Shown: positions 29,828-41,044 of the stretch, piece by piece
Layout: each line of letters starts with the position of its first letter
How positions within the stretch are numbered: the stretch's first letter is position 1
Assembly (NCBI GenBank): GCA_020796225.1
Contig: CM036758.1
Coordinates: forward strand, 29,732,647 to 29,796,646
DNA from: Arion vulgaris
Taxonomy: Eukaryota > Mollusca > Gastropoda > Stylommatophora > Arionidae
Length of the DNA stretch: 64,000 nucleotides
Direction: 5' to 3'
Notes under the pieces: model-generated
What the model was told of the DNA's origin: nothing
The model's database searches: none
The model's input: only the letters and a program-made list of their open reading frames with translations
Program-made: the position numbers and the translations under genes

Positions 29828-32800
29828 GGTGATCAATTGTGTTGGTATGAGTACAGTAAGTAAATCGTTTCCAAGATAAAGTGATTAATTGTGCTGATAT
29901 GAGTACAGTAAGTAAATCGTTTCAAAGATAAAGTGATTAATTGTGCTGATATGAGTACAGTAAGTAAATCGTTTCAAAGATAAAGTGATTAATTGTGCTG
30001 GTATGAGTACAGTAAGTAAATCGTTTCAAAGATAAGTGATTAATTGTGCTGGTGTGAGTACAGTAAGTAAATCGTTTCAAAGATAAAGTGATTAATTGTG
30101 CTGATATGAGTACAGTAAGTAAATCGTTTCAAAGATAAAGTGATTAATTGTGTTGGTATGAGTACAGTAAGTAAATCGTTTCAAAGATAAGTGATTAATT
30201 GTGCTGGTATGAGTACAGTAAGTAAATCGTTTCAAAGATAAGTGATTAATTGTGCTGATATGAGTACAGTAAGTAAATCGTTTCAAAGATAAAGGGATTA
30301 ATTGTGCTGGTATGAGTACAGTAAGTAAATCGTTTCAAAGATAAGTGATTAATTGTGCTGGTATGAGTACAGTAAGTAAATCGTTTCAAAGATAAAGTGA
30401 TTAATTGTGTTGGTATGAGTACAGTAAGTAAATCGTTTCAAAGATAAAGTGATTAATTGTGCTGGTATGAGTACAGTAAGTAAATCGTTTCAAAGATAAA
30501 GTGATTAATTGTGTTGGTGTGAGTACAGTAAGTAAATCGTTTCAAAGATAAAGTGATTAATTGTGTTGGTATGAGTACAGTAAGTAAATCGTTTCAAAGA
30601 TAAAGTGATTAATTGTGCTGGTATGAGTACAGTAAGTAAATCGTTTCAAAGATAAAGTGATTAATTGTGCTGGTATGAGTACAGTAAGTAAATCGTTTCA
30701 AAGATAAAGTGATTAATTGTGCTGGTATGAGTACAGTAAGTAAATCGTTTCAAAGATAAAGTGATTAATTGTGTTGGTATGAGTACAGTAAGTAAATCGT
30801 TTCAAAGATAAAGTGATTAATTGTGTTGGTATGAGTACAGTAAGTAAATTGTTTCAAAGATAAAGTGATTAATTGTGTTGGTATGAGTACAGTAAGTAAA
30901 TCGTTTCCAAGATAAAGTGATTAATTGTGCTGATATGAGTACAGTAAGTAAATCGTTTCAAAGATAAAGTGATTAATTGTGCTGGTGTGAGTACAGTAAG
31001 TAAATCGTTTCAAAGATAAAGTGATTAATTGTGCTGGTATGAGTACAGTAAGTAAATCGTTTCAAAGATAAAGTGATTAATTGTGTTGGTATGAGTACAG
31101 TAAGTAAATTGTTTCAAAGATAAAGGGATTAATTGTGTTGGTATGAGTACAGTAAGTAAATCGTTTCAAAGATAAGTGATTAATTGTGCTGATATGAGTA
31201 CAGTAAGTAAATCGTTTCAAAGATAAAGGGATTAATTGTGTTGGTATGAGTACAGTAAGTAAATCGTTTCAAAGATAAAGTGATTAATTGTGCTGGTATG
31301 AGTACAGTAAGTAAATCATTTCAAAGATAAAGTGATTAATTGTGTTGGTATGAGTACAGTAAGTAAATCGTTTCAAAGATAAAGTGATTAATTGTGCTGG
31401 TATGAGTACAGTAAGTAAATCGTTTCAAGAAAAAGTGATTAATTGTGTTGGTATGAGTACAGTAAGTAAATCGTTTCAAAGATAAAGTGATTAATTGTGC
31501 TGGTATGAGTACAGTAAGTAAATCGTTTCAAAGATAAAGTGATTAATTGTGCTGGTATGAGTACAGTAAGTAAATCGTTTCAAAGATAAAGTGATTAATT
31601 GGGCTGGTATGAGTACAGTAAGTAAATCGTTTCCAAGATAAGTGATTAATTGTGTTGGTATGAGTACAGTAAGTAAATCGTTTCAAAGATAAGTGATTAA
31701 TTGTGTTGGTATGAGTACAGTAAGTAAATCGTTTCAAAGATAAAGTGATTAATTGTGTTGGTATGAGTACAGTAAGTAAATCGTTTCAAAGATAAGTGAT
31801 TAATTGTGCTGATATGAGTACAGTAAGTAAATCGTTTCAAAGATAAAGTGATTAATTGTGCTGATATGAGTACAGTAAGTAAATCGTTTCAAAGACAAAG
31901 TGATTAATTGTGTTGGTATGAGTACAGTAAGTAAATCGTTTCAAAGATAAAGTGATTAATTGTGCTGGTATGAGTACAGTAAGTAAATCGTTTCAAAGAT
32001 AAGTGATTAATTGTGTTGGTATGAGTACAGTAAGTAAATCGTTTCAAAGATAAAGTGATTAATTGTGCTGTTATGAGTACAGTAAGTAAATCGTTTCAAA
32101 GATAAAGTGATTAATTGTGTTGGTATGAGTACAGTAAGTAAATTGTTTCAAAGATAAAGTGATTAATTGTGCTGGTATGAGTACAGTAAGTAAATCGTTT
32201 CAAAGATAAAGTGATTAATTGTGCTGGTATGAGTACAGTAAGTAAATCGTTTCAAAGATAAAGTGATTAATTGTGCTGATATGAGTACAGTAAGTAAATC
32301 GTTTCAAAGATAAGTGATTAATTGTGTTGGTATGAGTACAGTAAGTAAATCGTTTCAAAGATAAAGTGATTAATTGTGTTGGTATGAGTACAGTAAGTAA
32401 ATCGTTTCAAAGATAAAGTGATTAATTGTGCTGATATGAGTACAGTATGTAAATCGTTTCAAAGATAAAGTGATTAATTGTGTTGGTATGAGTACAGTAA
32501 GTAAATCGTTTCAAAGATAAGTGATTAATTGTGCTGGTATGAGTACAGTAAGTAAATCGTTTCAAAGATAAAGTGATTAATTGTGTTGGTATGAGTACAG
32601 TAAGTAAATCGTTTCAAAGATAAAGTGATTAATTGTGTTGGTATGAGTACAGTAAGTAAATCGTTTCAAAGATAAAGTGATTAATTGTGTTGGTATGAGT
32701 ACAGTAAGTAAATCGTTTCAAAGATAAAGTGATTAATTGTGCTGGTATGAGTAATGTAAGTAAATCGTTTCAAAGATAAAGTGATTAATTGTGCTGGTAT

Positions 32801-32835
32801 GAGTACAGTAAGTAAATCGTTTCAAAGATAAAGAA
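29828..32835. repeat. 52-bp satellite array, about 58 copies (3 kb)
   Basis: The unit includes GAGTACAGTAAGTAAATCGT and TTCAAAGATAAAGTGATTAA. Three alleles occur at one site (GTGCTGGT, GTGTTGGT, GTGCTGAT) and a 50-bp length variant has GATAAGTGATT. Units are 95 percent or more identical by eye. Ends abruptly at AAAGATAAAGAATACAAGAA. Confidence 0.97.
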
Positions 32836-32959
32836 TACAAGAATACAGCCATAACCAATCACTTCCGCCAAAAACATTTACAACGCAAGCCTCGATTAGA
32901 GGAAGGTTATTCATGTTGACTGCGTTGGGGAGGTGGGGGGGGGGGGGTTCACGAACTGT

Positions 32960-33400
32960 TTTTGCGGACTATCTTGAAAAAGAAACAATAAACGCTGAAT
33001 GTTACAGTGAAACTTTTACTTCACTAAAAAGAAGAATCAGATGGATTGTAATAAGAAATGAGAGATGTCTACAATCTTCAATACGATAATGCCAGGACTT
33101 CCAGAAGTCAGCAACAAGTTATGCAATTAAACACCTGGACTTTTCGGTATCTCCTCATGCAAAGTATAGCTCAGACCTTGCTTCTAGTGACTTACACCTG
33201 TTCTCAAAATTAAAGGAACACTTGAAAAGTCAGCACTTTAGCTATGATGAAGAAGTGAAGTCTAAAGTTAAGAAAATTGTTTCAAAAACAAAACAATGAT
33301 TTCTCTATGTACGAGTTTCAAAAGTGCGATTTCGGTAAAACTGTATTGACTTGTGTGATGTTTTTGTAGAGAAATAATTATGCAGCTTTGATATTAAATT
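32960..33400 (+). pseudogene. mariner transposase C-terminal fragment
   Basis: Frames contain DNART (second catalytic Asp), then YSSDLASSDLHLFSKLKEHL (third Asp, S-S-D-L-H-L-F) and further EEVKSKVKK and CDVFVEK before a stop region. Different lineage from the 16.5 kb element. Terminal repeats not seen. A 13-G run lies just 5' of it at about 32935-32948. Confidence 0.8.
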
Positions 33401-33559
33401 GTCTAAGTAAATTCTTTATTTTCTTATTTCATAAAAATATATTTCCCTTCATTTTCTATTTAAGTGTAGGAAAACCATGTCAGCCCGCCCTTGTATCTGA
33501 TTGTCACATGAAATATATCTGTATCTGGCCTGGTTTTTCTCACATTCTACGTCTCAATT

Positions 33560-34020
33560 ACACACTCCTTTTTCTTCTTCTTTGTCGTCACACTGCTACC
33601 GGGTTTTGCCCAGTGTCGTGGTTTTCCTATTTTTGTTTGCGCTATTCTGGTGGCTTGGGTGATTGTTATTTTTCTCTTTGAAAGCCTTCTTTCCTGATGT
33701 TCTGTTATAGAAAACTGTATACAGTGAAGTTTGGATGCATTCTCTATAAAGAGACCACACCACTTCATTATTTGTCAATGTAATTAAAGCAAGGTTCTGT
33801 ACCAACTTTCTTTCTTATGCTGATGTTGGTGACTCTGTCTCTTCTGGTGTTGTTGGTAACTTTTTGCAGACACCACATTTCACATGTAGTTATTGTTTGC
33901 GACTGCGCTTTGCTCATTGTCCATGTTTGACTCTGCAACACAAAGTGGGTATGAAAATGTTGTTGATTAACACTCCATATTCCAGAAATCGAGTTTTTAA
34001 CTTTCAAAAACGTTAACGTC
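33560..34020 (-). mobile_element. LINE RT fragment, minus strand
   Basis: Minus frame MWCLQKVTNNTRRDRVTNIS, IRKKVGTEPCFNYIDKQ corresponds segment by segment to MKCLRRMLSVTRRDRLRNED, IRKKVGTTSVLDFIKKQ of the 9.4-10.4 kb LINE. The 3' continuation to 33560 is heavily decayed (RTSGKKAF). Confidence 0.75.
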
Positions 34021-34230
34021 ACTTTTTTTTTAAACTCATTAATAAACTGTATGTATATTACTTGTGTATTTCTCTGTCCTTGTTAGACACTGAATATTTC
34101 AATTGTCACTTTCTAAGCAAGTCATATTACCTTCGTCAAACGCAGATGCATATTTTCAAGCAGTGCAGCGCGTGTCTTTCGCTGTTTTTTCTTTTTGCTA
34201 CTACTCAACATGGATAAAAATATATACATG

Positions 34231-34412
34231 CATTCGGTCAGTGGCGGCTCGTGATCGTTTTTGTTGGTGGGGCCAGATACAAATTTTCGGAAAAATCTTG
34301 GCTTTGGGTTAGGTTATATTTTAATTTATTAAATAATAAAGACGCGTTACACATTACTTTTGGCGGGCCCGGTCCCTCTGGCCCTTAATGACGAGCCGCC
34401 ACTGCATTCGGT
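34231..34412. mobile_element. hAT-type MITE with 8-bp target duplication
   Basis: Body 34239-34404 (166 bp) starts CAGTGGCGGCTCGTGATCG and ends AATGACGAGCCGCCACTG, 14-bp perfect inverted ends. CATTCGGT is duplicated at 34231-34238 and 34405-34412. An 8-bp duplication with CAG...CTG ends is the hAT hallmark. No coding capacity; mobilised in trans. Confidence 0.95.
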
Positions 34413-34549
34413 TATATTTCATATATTCCTCGTTCTTACATGTGTATGTCGGTTGAGTATGTTATCAATATATCATATATTATAAACACAGTTTATGCGT
34501 GATATACTTCTGTTATGTGCTGAGATGAGGGGACTATTTATACCATATG

Positions 34550-34987
34550 TATGTGTCACATTTATAGAAATGAAATATTTATGTTTTAAATGCATTTGTA
34601 ATATGTATATATATATATATAAGTGGAGCCGCGGTATCGTAGTTGTTAGTGAACTCGCTTCTCAAGGCTAGTGGTCTGGGTTCAACTCCCGCAGTGTGCG
34701 TGGAATTTTTCCCAACCGCGACGGCTCTCAGGTCGACCCAGGTTCAACTGGGTACCAGACATGCTCTGGGAAAGTAAAGGCGACCGGTGTGATGCTGACC
34801 ACATCACCCATCGTGTGCCGACGGTCAATGAAAATACAGGCCTAACACTGTATTGCCCTATATACCATGTGGTATGAAAGGGTTCCTTTACTTTACTTTA
34901 CTTTTATGTGTCACATTCATAGAAATGAAATATTTATATTTGAAATGTATTTGTGATATATGTATATATATATATATATATATATAA
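34550..34987. repeat. 75-bp AT-rich duplication flanking SINE C
   Basis: A segment starting TATGTGTCACATTTATAGAA and ending in an AT run plus AAGTG occurs at about 34550-34625 and again at 34908-34987. SINE C follows the first copy and SINE H follows the second. Confidence 0.85.
34626..34914 (+). mobile_element. SINE family C, plus strand
   Basis: GAGCCGCGGTATCGTAGTTG head, GGGTTCAACTCC B box, CGACGGCTCTCAGGTCGACC, CATGCTCTGGGAAAGTAAAG, and a CTTTA tail (CCTTTACTTTACTTTAC). Well preserved along its length. Confidence 0.92.
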
Positions 34988-35230
34988 GTGTAAGGAGCGT
35001 CTGGTGGAATGAATTAGAAGGTGGCTCCCATGCGGAAGACTCGTGTTCAATTCACGTTAAGGCCAAGAATCTTTGTTCTGTTGTGTACATAAATGGAAAA
35101 TCCTAACCTGAGCAACTTCGCGGCGACTGTACTAGCCATGCAGCCATTAAATTCCTCAGACGTTATTGAAGTCCAGCTTGTCCTACACCGCCCTAAGAAG
35201 CGGTACTGCGGACAGTAACAACAGTTCTGA
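34988..35230 (+). mobile_element. SINE family H (tRNA-derived)
   Basis: AGGAGCGTCTGGTGGAATGA head, GTGTTCAATTCACG (B-box-like), then CGCGGCGACTGTACTAGCC and CACCGCCCTAAGAAGCGGTA. A minus-strand copy at 42.11 kb matches across the length. Confidence 0.8.
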
Positions 35231-35284
35231 TTATATATGAATGTTAGTGTCATCTTTATTTGTAGAACGTATAGTTTATTATAT

Positions 35285-35535
35285 GAGCGTCTGTAGCTCA
35301 AGCGGTAGTGAGCTCGATCACGAATCCAAGCGTACCTGGTTCAAACCCCACGGTGGGCAAGTTTGGAAGCAAATTCGTTTCCGTGGATTTTTACAAAAGG
35401 TAAAAATAGAGACCTCACCGTTCAGAAAGCAATGGCAAACTACTGAACGTATAAGTGGTGCCTAGAAAATCAACGACTCGTTTACTGTGGTTGATGGCTA
35501 GCTCCTTTAGGATATGCCACGATTTTCATTCATTT
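35285..35535 (+). mobile_element. SINE family F, intact
   Basis: GCGTCTGTAGCTCAAGCGGT head (tRNA-like A box), CTGGTTCAAACCCCAC B box, AAATTCGTTTCCGTGGATTT, TCAGAAAGCAATGGCAAACT, and CAACGACTCGTTTACTGTGG. The uninterrupted reference for the split copy at 20.04 kb. Confidence 0.9.
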
Positions 35536-35732
35536 TTCGAAGTTTATTTATCTATATTTATGCAAGGCACGTTCTCCATATTAGCTGTCTAGGATAGACA
35601 AACAAACATCATTGAAGATGACACTTCATCCGTGCTTTTGGCTCAGATACAACACGGAAAGTGACAGTCACGGCTTAAAAATTCTTCCCAATTGTCGAAG
35701 GGGATCGGCGCCACATGTTGCTTATGACGGTG

Positions 35733-35975
35733 AGTTAGCTATTTAGTTGCACTGTGTATCTAGCACACCCGCGTTAAACTAAGCAGTTAGCTATTTATTG
35801 CATTGTATCTACACACCCGCGATTAAACTAAGCAGTTAGCTATTTAGTTGCACTGGTATCTAGCACACCGCGTTAAACTACGTTAGCTATTTAGTTGCAC
35901 TTGTATCTAGCACCGCGTTAAACTAAGCGTTAGCTATTTAGTTGCACTGTATCACACACTCGCGTTAAACTAAGC
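35733..35975. repeat. About 52-bp minisatellite, 5 copies, indel-rich
   Basis: GTTAGCTATTTAGTTGCACT and CGCGTTAAACTAAGCA recur; spacing falls unevenly because individual bases are missing. Confidence 0.85.
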
Positions 35976-36084
35976 AGTACCTAGTCAGCAAGATACTGAA
36001 CCACAAACATTTTTGTAGGAAACACAATGATAGCCCAAAAGTCAAAAAGCAGATTAAAAAAACTGTGTAACTTGTAACAAGAAC

Positions 36085-36180
36085 ATTAACCCTCTTGGAT
36101 TTGACACATGGAACGTAAGAACCATACGCCCCGGGCTCGACAACCTAAACCCTTTGTAAACAATACACCTGAAGATTTTC
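36085..36180 (+). mobile_element. LINE endonuclease N-terminus remnant
   Basis: One frame reads GFDTWNVRTIRPGLDNLNPL: the T-W-N-V-R-T motif that opens the apurinic-type endonuclease domain of many LINEs (Asn is a metal ligand). The rest to 36340 is decayed. Confidence 0.65.
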
Positions 36181-36339
36181 TGTCATAGACAGGGACATAG
36201 ATAACACAAACGAAATTACACTTCCAAATTGCGGCTCATTACAATAAAAGAATCACACATTTTTCTGGCAGGGCCTAGTCACTGATCAACCTAGACTATA
36301 TGGAGTCGTATTTAATAATATATAGATTTTCTTTATTAC

Positions 36340-36720
36340 GCAAGATAATGTTGTCCACTCTATTCACACATCAATAGCTGTATCAGAGCGTATAACACAA
36401 CTTCAACCTTGAAGTTTTCATCATAACAGTGGACAGAGGTATAACACAATCTGAAAGTTACACTTAAATAGCTGTATTTACATATAAAGAATCAACTTTC
36501 TGGTAGGCTTTGTCACATCAATAGCTGTATAGAGCGTATTTCAATTATAAGGTTACATTTAGTGTACAAGGTATAATACTTCAACTCTATTAACACATCA
36601 ATAGCTGTATCAGAGCGCATAACACCTTCAACTCTGTGTAAAGGTTAACACATCAATAGCTGTATCAGAGCGCATAACACAACTTCAACTCTGTGTAAAA
36701 GGTTAACTCATAAAGATCAT
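36340..36720. repeat. About 58-bp degenerate minisatellite
   Basis: CACATCAATAGCTGTATCAG with GAGCGCATAACACAACTTCA recurs at least six times with frequent deletions. Confidence 0.8.
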
Positions 36721-36879
36721 CTAGTCCAAGACACCAACCAGCATCTGTAGAAGATAAGGACAAGTTATATGACACATTGGATAATGACTAAAGATAATAG
36801 AAAGTAAGTTGAATGCATTTGAAAATACATGTCTTCAAAAAATAATGAATATAAAATGGAACGAATTCAGGAGAAGTAA

Positions 36880-37170
36880 TGAAATTAGATAAATGGCTGG
36901 TCATCCACTAGTAACATTTGTTATAAGAAGGAAAAGATGAAGGTATGGAGATGGATAAACCTTGAGAAGAAATAATCAAAGAATATCAAAGCAGGCATTG
37001 AAGTGGGATGCAGAGGGTTCAAGAAAGAGAGGACGACCTAAGGAGACCTGAAACGAACTTTGCTGAGATATGCAAGAAATATCGATCTCAGTTCCATAGA
37101 TGAGATTGAGTGAGTTGCTCGGAATAGAGCGGTATGGAGAAATTGCTTGCAGGCCCTATGTAACGTATAA
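36880..37170 (+). mobile_element. LINE RT C-terminal remnant
   Basis: Frames give YGDG..., then KAGIEVGCRGFKKER and TLLRYARNIDLSS, ARNRAVWRNCLQALCNV: the NRxxWRxxxxALC end of LINE RTs. At least two frameshifts. Confidence 0.7.
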
Positions 37171-37214
37171 CGGCGATTTTACTGACTCATTACAGAATGA
37201 TCTTTAATTAACTC

Positions 37215-37490
37215 ATTTCTAGGGGATGAACAGTTGTATATTATGGGAGATTTAAACTCACCGTTCTGATCTGATCACTAATCATGACCAGTATGCCTGG
37301 GTCATCATGGCATACTAACCATCACCGATAATGTTCAGAGATTGCTTGAAATATATTCCTTCCACAACAATATTTATGTAACTAATAATTTGTAGCTGTC
37401 AAATACAGAAATAAAGTGTCACGGTGCCAGACTAGATCAGAAGACCACAGGCATAATCTTGATTTTGTAATCCCAGGCAGGCAACACTTC
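37215..37490 (+). mobile_element. LINE endonuclease middle remnant
   Basis: EQLYIMGDLNSPF (the G-D-x-N catalytic motif), LGHHGILTITDNVQRLLEIY and HNNIYVTNN, then WRHxR-like HGARLDQK. This order is the central part of the LINE AP-endonuclease. It lies downstream of a C-terminus, so it belongs to a separate insertion. Confidence 0.72.
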
Positions 37491-37669
37491 AAGTAGTCAA
37501 AAATAAAAGCAATTTCTATAGCGCAGACTGTTGTACAAATCACGCATTAGTCATCAACAAATACAAAGCATTGACAGGAAAATGATCTAAAGCCAAGCTT
37601 AGATGTCTGCTAGTATTGACTACTCTCATCTGTTATTTAAATACATAGTTCAAGCTTAAAGGGTCTAAA

Positions 37670-37875
37670 GTCAAAAGATATACTTCATTGCAACTGGTTT
37701 TATAGCTCGGTCCCTCCACAAGTGACACGCCACCTGCCTAGAGTATTGCACAAAGCACGAACTCCTAGCTCCTTAAACAATTCTAGAGTGTCTGCAGACT
37801 CTTGATTAAAGATTTTGAACCCAGCAGGCAAACTTCAAGGTTACCACAAGAACTAACTAAGCACAGATTCCTAAG
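37670..37875 (-). mobile_element. SINE family G-like
   Basis: Shares TAAAGTCAAAAGATATACTTCATTGC, GGTCCCTCCACAAGTGACAC and GCCACCTGCCTAGAGT with 49.55-49.65 kb; the tRNA-like head in element sense includes GTTTGCCTGCTGGGTTCAAA. Interior diverged. Confidence 0.55.
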
Positions 37876-37959
37876 CACAGACTTACCACAAACATACTGC
37901 ATTAACATAAGCAAAGTCCACAAGCAACAGGACAAATAAGCAACAGAGCTTCCACTAAC

Positions 37960-38475
37960 ACCTTGCCACTAAAACAAGTTAAAAGCTTAACCTAAACAGA
38001 GACTAACCACAACAGAGACTTAACCACTAAGAAGGACAACCCAGCAAGACTTAACCACTAAGCAACAGAGACTTAACCACTAAGCAACTTACCTAAGACG
38101 ACTTAACCACTAAGCAACAGAACTCCACTAGCAACAGACTTTAACCACTAACAACAGAGACTTAACCACTAAGCAACAGAACTTAACCACTACAACAGAG
38201 CTTAACCACTAAGCAACAGAGACTTAACCACTAAGCAACAGAGACTTACACTAAGCACAGGACTTAACCTAAGCACAGGACTTAACCACTAAGAGAGACT
38301 TAACCACTAAGCAACAGAGACTTAACCACTAAGCAACAGAGACTTAACCACTAAGCAACAGAGACTTAACCACTACAACAGGACTTAACCACTAAGCAAC
38401 AGAGACTTAACCACTAAGCAACAGAGACTTAACCACTAAGCAATAGAGACTTAACCACTAAGCAACAGAGACCCT
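37960..38475. repeat. 22-bp minisatellite, about 23 copies
   Basis: AGAGACTTAACCACTAAGCA plus AC. Clean 22-bp spacing at the right end; many one- to three-base losses at 37.98-38.30 kb. Confidence 0.93.
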
Positions 38476-38558
38476 AAAAAACATCGTTAAGCGGCAACGA
38501 CACTATACTTTTAATTCTGAATGTAAGAATTAGTCTTATTTTATTCTCTCTCTTCTTC

Positions 38559-38559
<1 letters not shown>

Positions 38560-38589
<30 letters not shown>

Positions 38590-38602
38590 CTCTCTCTCGA
38601 TC
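38560..38602. repeat. TCTA/CT microsatellite
   Basis: CTATCTATCTATCTATCTAT then CTCTCTCTCTC. Confidence 0.95.
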
Positions 38603-38699
38603 CCCATCTTATTTTATTCAATACAAAGACAAATGTCTATGTGCGTTTATTGTGTTATAATAATGTATCTGTTAGTAAATATTAGAAGCATTATCTGCA

Positions 38700-39415
38700 A
38701 CAAGTCCTTGTCAATCCAGATCAGAATGCGAGTTATTCAGTGCTACATAGAACAATTACTGACATACGGATGCGAGTTATTCAGTGCTACATAGAACAAT
38801 TACTGACATACGGATGCGATTTATGGACAATGAACACACAGATCGAAAAATCTCTGAGGGCCACAGAAATGTGGTTGTATAGAAGAATGATGAGAATCCC
38901 ATGGCCTGCTAAAATGACTAATGTTGAGGTGCTGAATGAGATCAAGACACGAGAAAGCTTATCTAATGTTGAGGTATGGATTGAGATCAAGACACAGAGA
39001 AAGCTTATCTAATGTTGAGGTATTGATTGAGATCAAGACACAGAGAAAGTTATTGAATGTTGAGGTGTTCTGTGAGATCAAGACACAGAGAAGCTTATCT
39101 AATGTTGAGGTGTTCATTGAGATCAAGACACAGAGAAGGCTTATCATCAATATAAGAAAGAGGCAGTCATCATTCTTCGGACATGTGATGAGGAGGGGAG
39201 GTTCAGAACACATTGTAACAACTGGTAAAATCGAGGGTAGACGAGACAGAGGAAGACAGATAGAGAAAATTTTGGATAGCCTGACTTCATGGCACGGTAG
39301 AACGTCAACATCTGATTTGATAGCAAACACCAACGACAGAGATTTGTGGAGATCGCCTACGCCAGCCGCCACGGCACCTGATGATGATGATCTAGTAATA
39401 AATAAAAGAAGTATG
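38700..39415 (+). mobile_element. LINE RT C-terminus with two internal tandem expansions
   Basis: Frames read RVIQCYIEQLLTYGCDLWTM, KSLRATEMWLYRRMMRIPWP, NVEVLNEI, then KRQSSFFGHVMRRGGSEHIV, KIEGRRDRGRQIEKILDSLT, SWHG, NTNDRDLWRS and a GATGATGATGAT end. A 47-bp segment is doubled at 38727-38820, and a 45-bp, 15-codon segment (EIKTQRKLSNVEV type) is present about five times at 38937-39140. Confidence 0.88.
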
Positions 39416-39591
39416 TGTAACCAGTGAGATACAGGAATCAGTAGCCATCATACATACTGGCATCTGCTTTGAGAGACTGACCACATATATATATATATAT
39501 ATGTGTGTGTGTGTTCAGAGTTCTGTCTCTTCAATTCTAGCACTCAATTATCATTAAATTTATAAGATTTTGCTGTTTGTACCTATGATTG

Positions 39592-40032
39592 CTTGATTGA
39601 TTTAGTGATTGATAGGACCATCATAATTGCACTTCAGTGAGTACCCATGTGTACTCCGATCTTTTTCTTACACAAGAAGATCTCATCTGCAGTGCACGAA
39701 CTCCGTAGCACCGGCAATGATCCCCGATGTAATTTTGAAGATGGTGAAGATATTTTGTAGTAATTTTATGTTTAACTTTTCTCTAATCAATTGTGCCCGG
39801 GCAGCGGCTTTCCAGCCTGCTATTTTCGATTTTTTGAACTGCCGCGGCTTCATTTACGTGCTCAAATTGAACACGGGACCTACGTTTTATCATCCGTCTC
39901 CGATAGGACTAGGAACTCGACCTCACCTACACTAAGATCAGTGATCTCTGGAAAAATATCCTGATGGTTCCACGAGGGAGCGAACCGAGTACCTCAGGTA
40001 CGACAGGCGAGTAGCTAACCTCTACACCACAA
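39592..40032 (-). mobile_element. SINE family B
   Basis: TTGATTGATTTAGTGATTGA tail, TGCACTTCAGTGAGTACCCA, core CCGTCTCCGATAGGACTAGG, head CACGAGGGAGCGAACC and CTCTACACCAC. Confidence 0.92.
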
Positions 40033-40612
40033 ATACCTACAATAGATATGATTATTTATGTCAAGTTTAATGAGAGTCTAATGATCGATGTGAGTAGACA
40101 GTATTAGTTTGAGAACCTTGAACTAACATTTCTTTCAGAAAATGAAAGTAAACATTACTTGTGTCAACTGTACCTCAGAAAATGAAAGTAAACATTACTT
40201 GTGTCAACTGTACCAAAGGTTCTCAACTTGTGGGAAGTAAATTATACATGTTCATCAATGTTGCACACAATCGTGCAACACATATTGTATGTGCATTATA
40301 AACATCATATTTCATATGTTAAATAATCATATAAAAGAAATCAAACTTGTATTGAATTATTGTGTATCTCATTTTGTTAACAATATTGAAAATACCTAAA
40401 TTAATATTACTATACTGATATGTATTAATTAAATCTGAATTGTTGATATTTCATTTTCAGATGTAGTGCTACACGTAAAATGCAGTGATATTAACACAGT
40501 CTATTTATGGTGATATAAATGTGTTTCAATGCATATTCTCAAGTTTTGTTTGAAATTTATTCAACTTTATTGTTTTTGTATCTGTTACAGATATTACTTG
40601 TATGTTGATTTT
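40033..40612. other. AT-rich, one short duplication
   Basis: A 38-bp direct repeat, AATGAAAGTAAACATTACTT plus flanks, occurs twice at about 40137-40213. Otherwise no gene, period or family match. Confidence 0.55.
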
Positions 40613-40898
40613 ATTGTGTACAACATCAGTATTGAACTTCATCAAGAAACAACAAATTAAATGATTCGGCAACATAAGCAGATTACCAACAGACATTGCA
40701 CATCAAAGAGCGATGTTGCTCCGATACAATAGATACAAAGCAAAAGGCCGGCCACGCAAAGATGGACCTCAGAGATAACAGAGACGACGAAAGACACTAT
40801 TTATGAAGCGTACACATAAGCTCGTTTTAGAAATCTCTTGTTATCCTGAAGCTGTGAGGCAAAACTGGATTGATGAAATGAAGGAAAGTTGATTTTAT
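40613..40898 (+). mobile_element. LINE RT C-terminal fragment
   Basis: TTCATCAAGAAACAACAAAT and following bases match the 10.11-10.35 kb LINE (FIKKQQIK, ADxAHQRAMLLRYN, AKGRPRK) at about 85 percent by eye. Ends at GAAAGTTGATTTT next to a SINE tail. Confidence 0.85.
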
Positions 40899-40901
40899 TT
40901 A

Positions 40902-41038
<137 letters not shown>

Positions 41039-41044
41039 GGAGAC

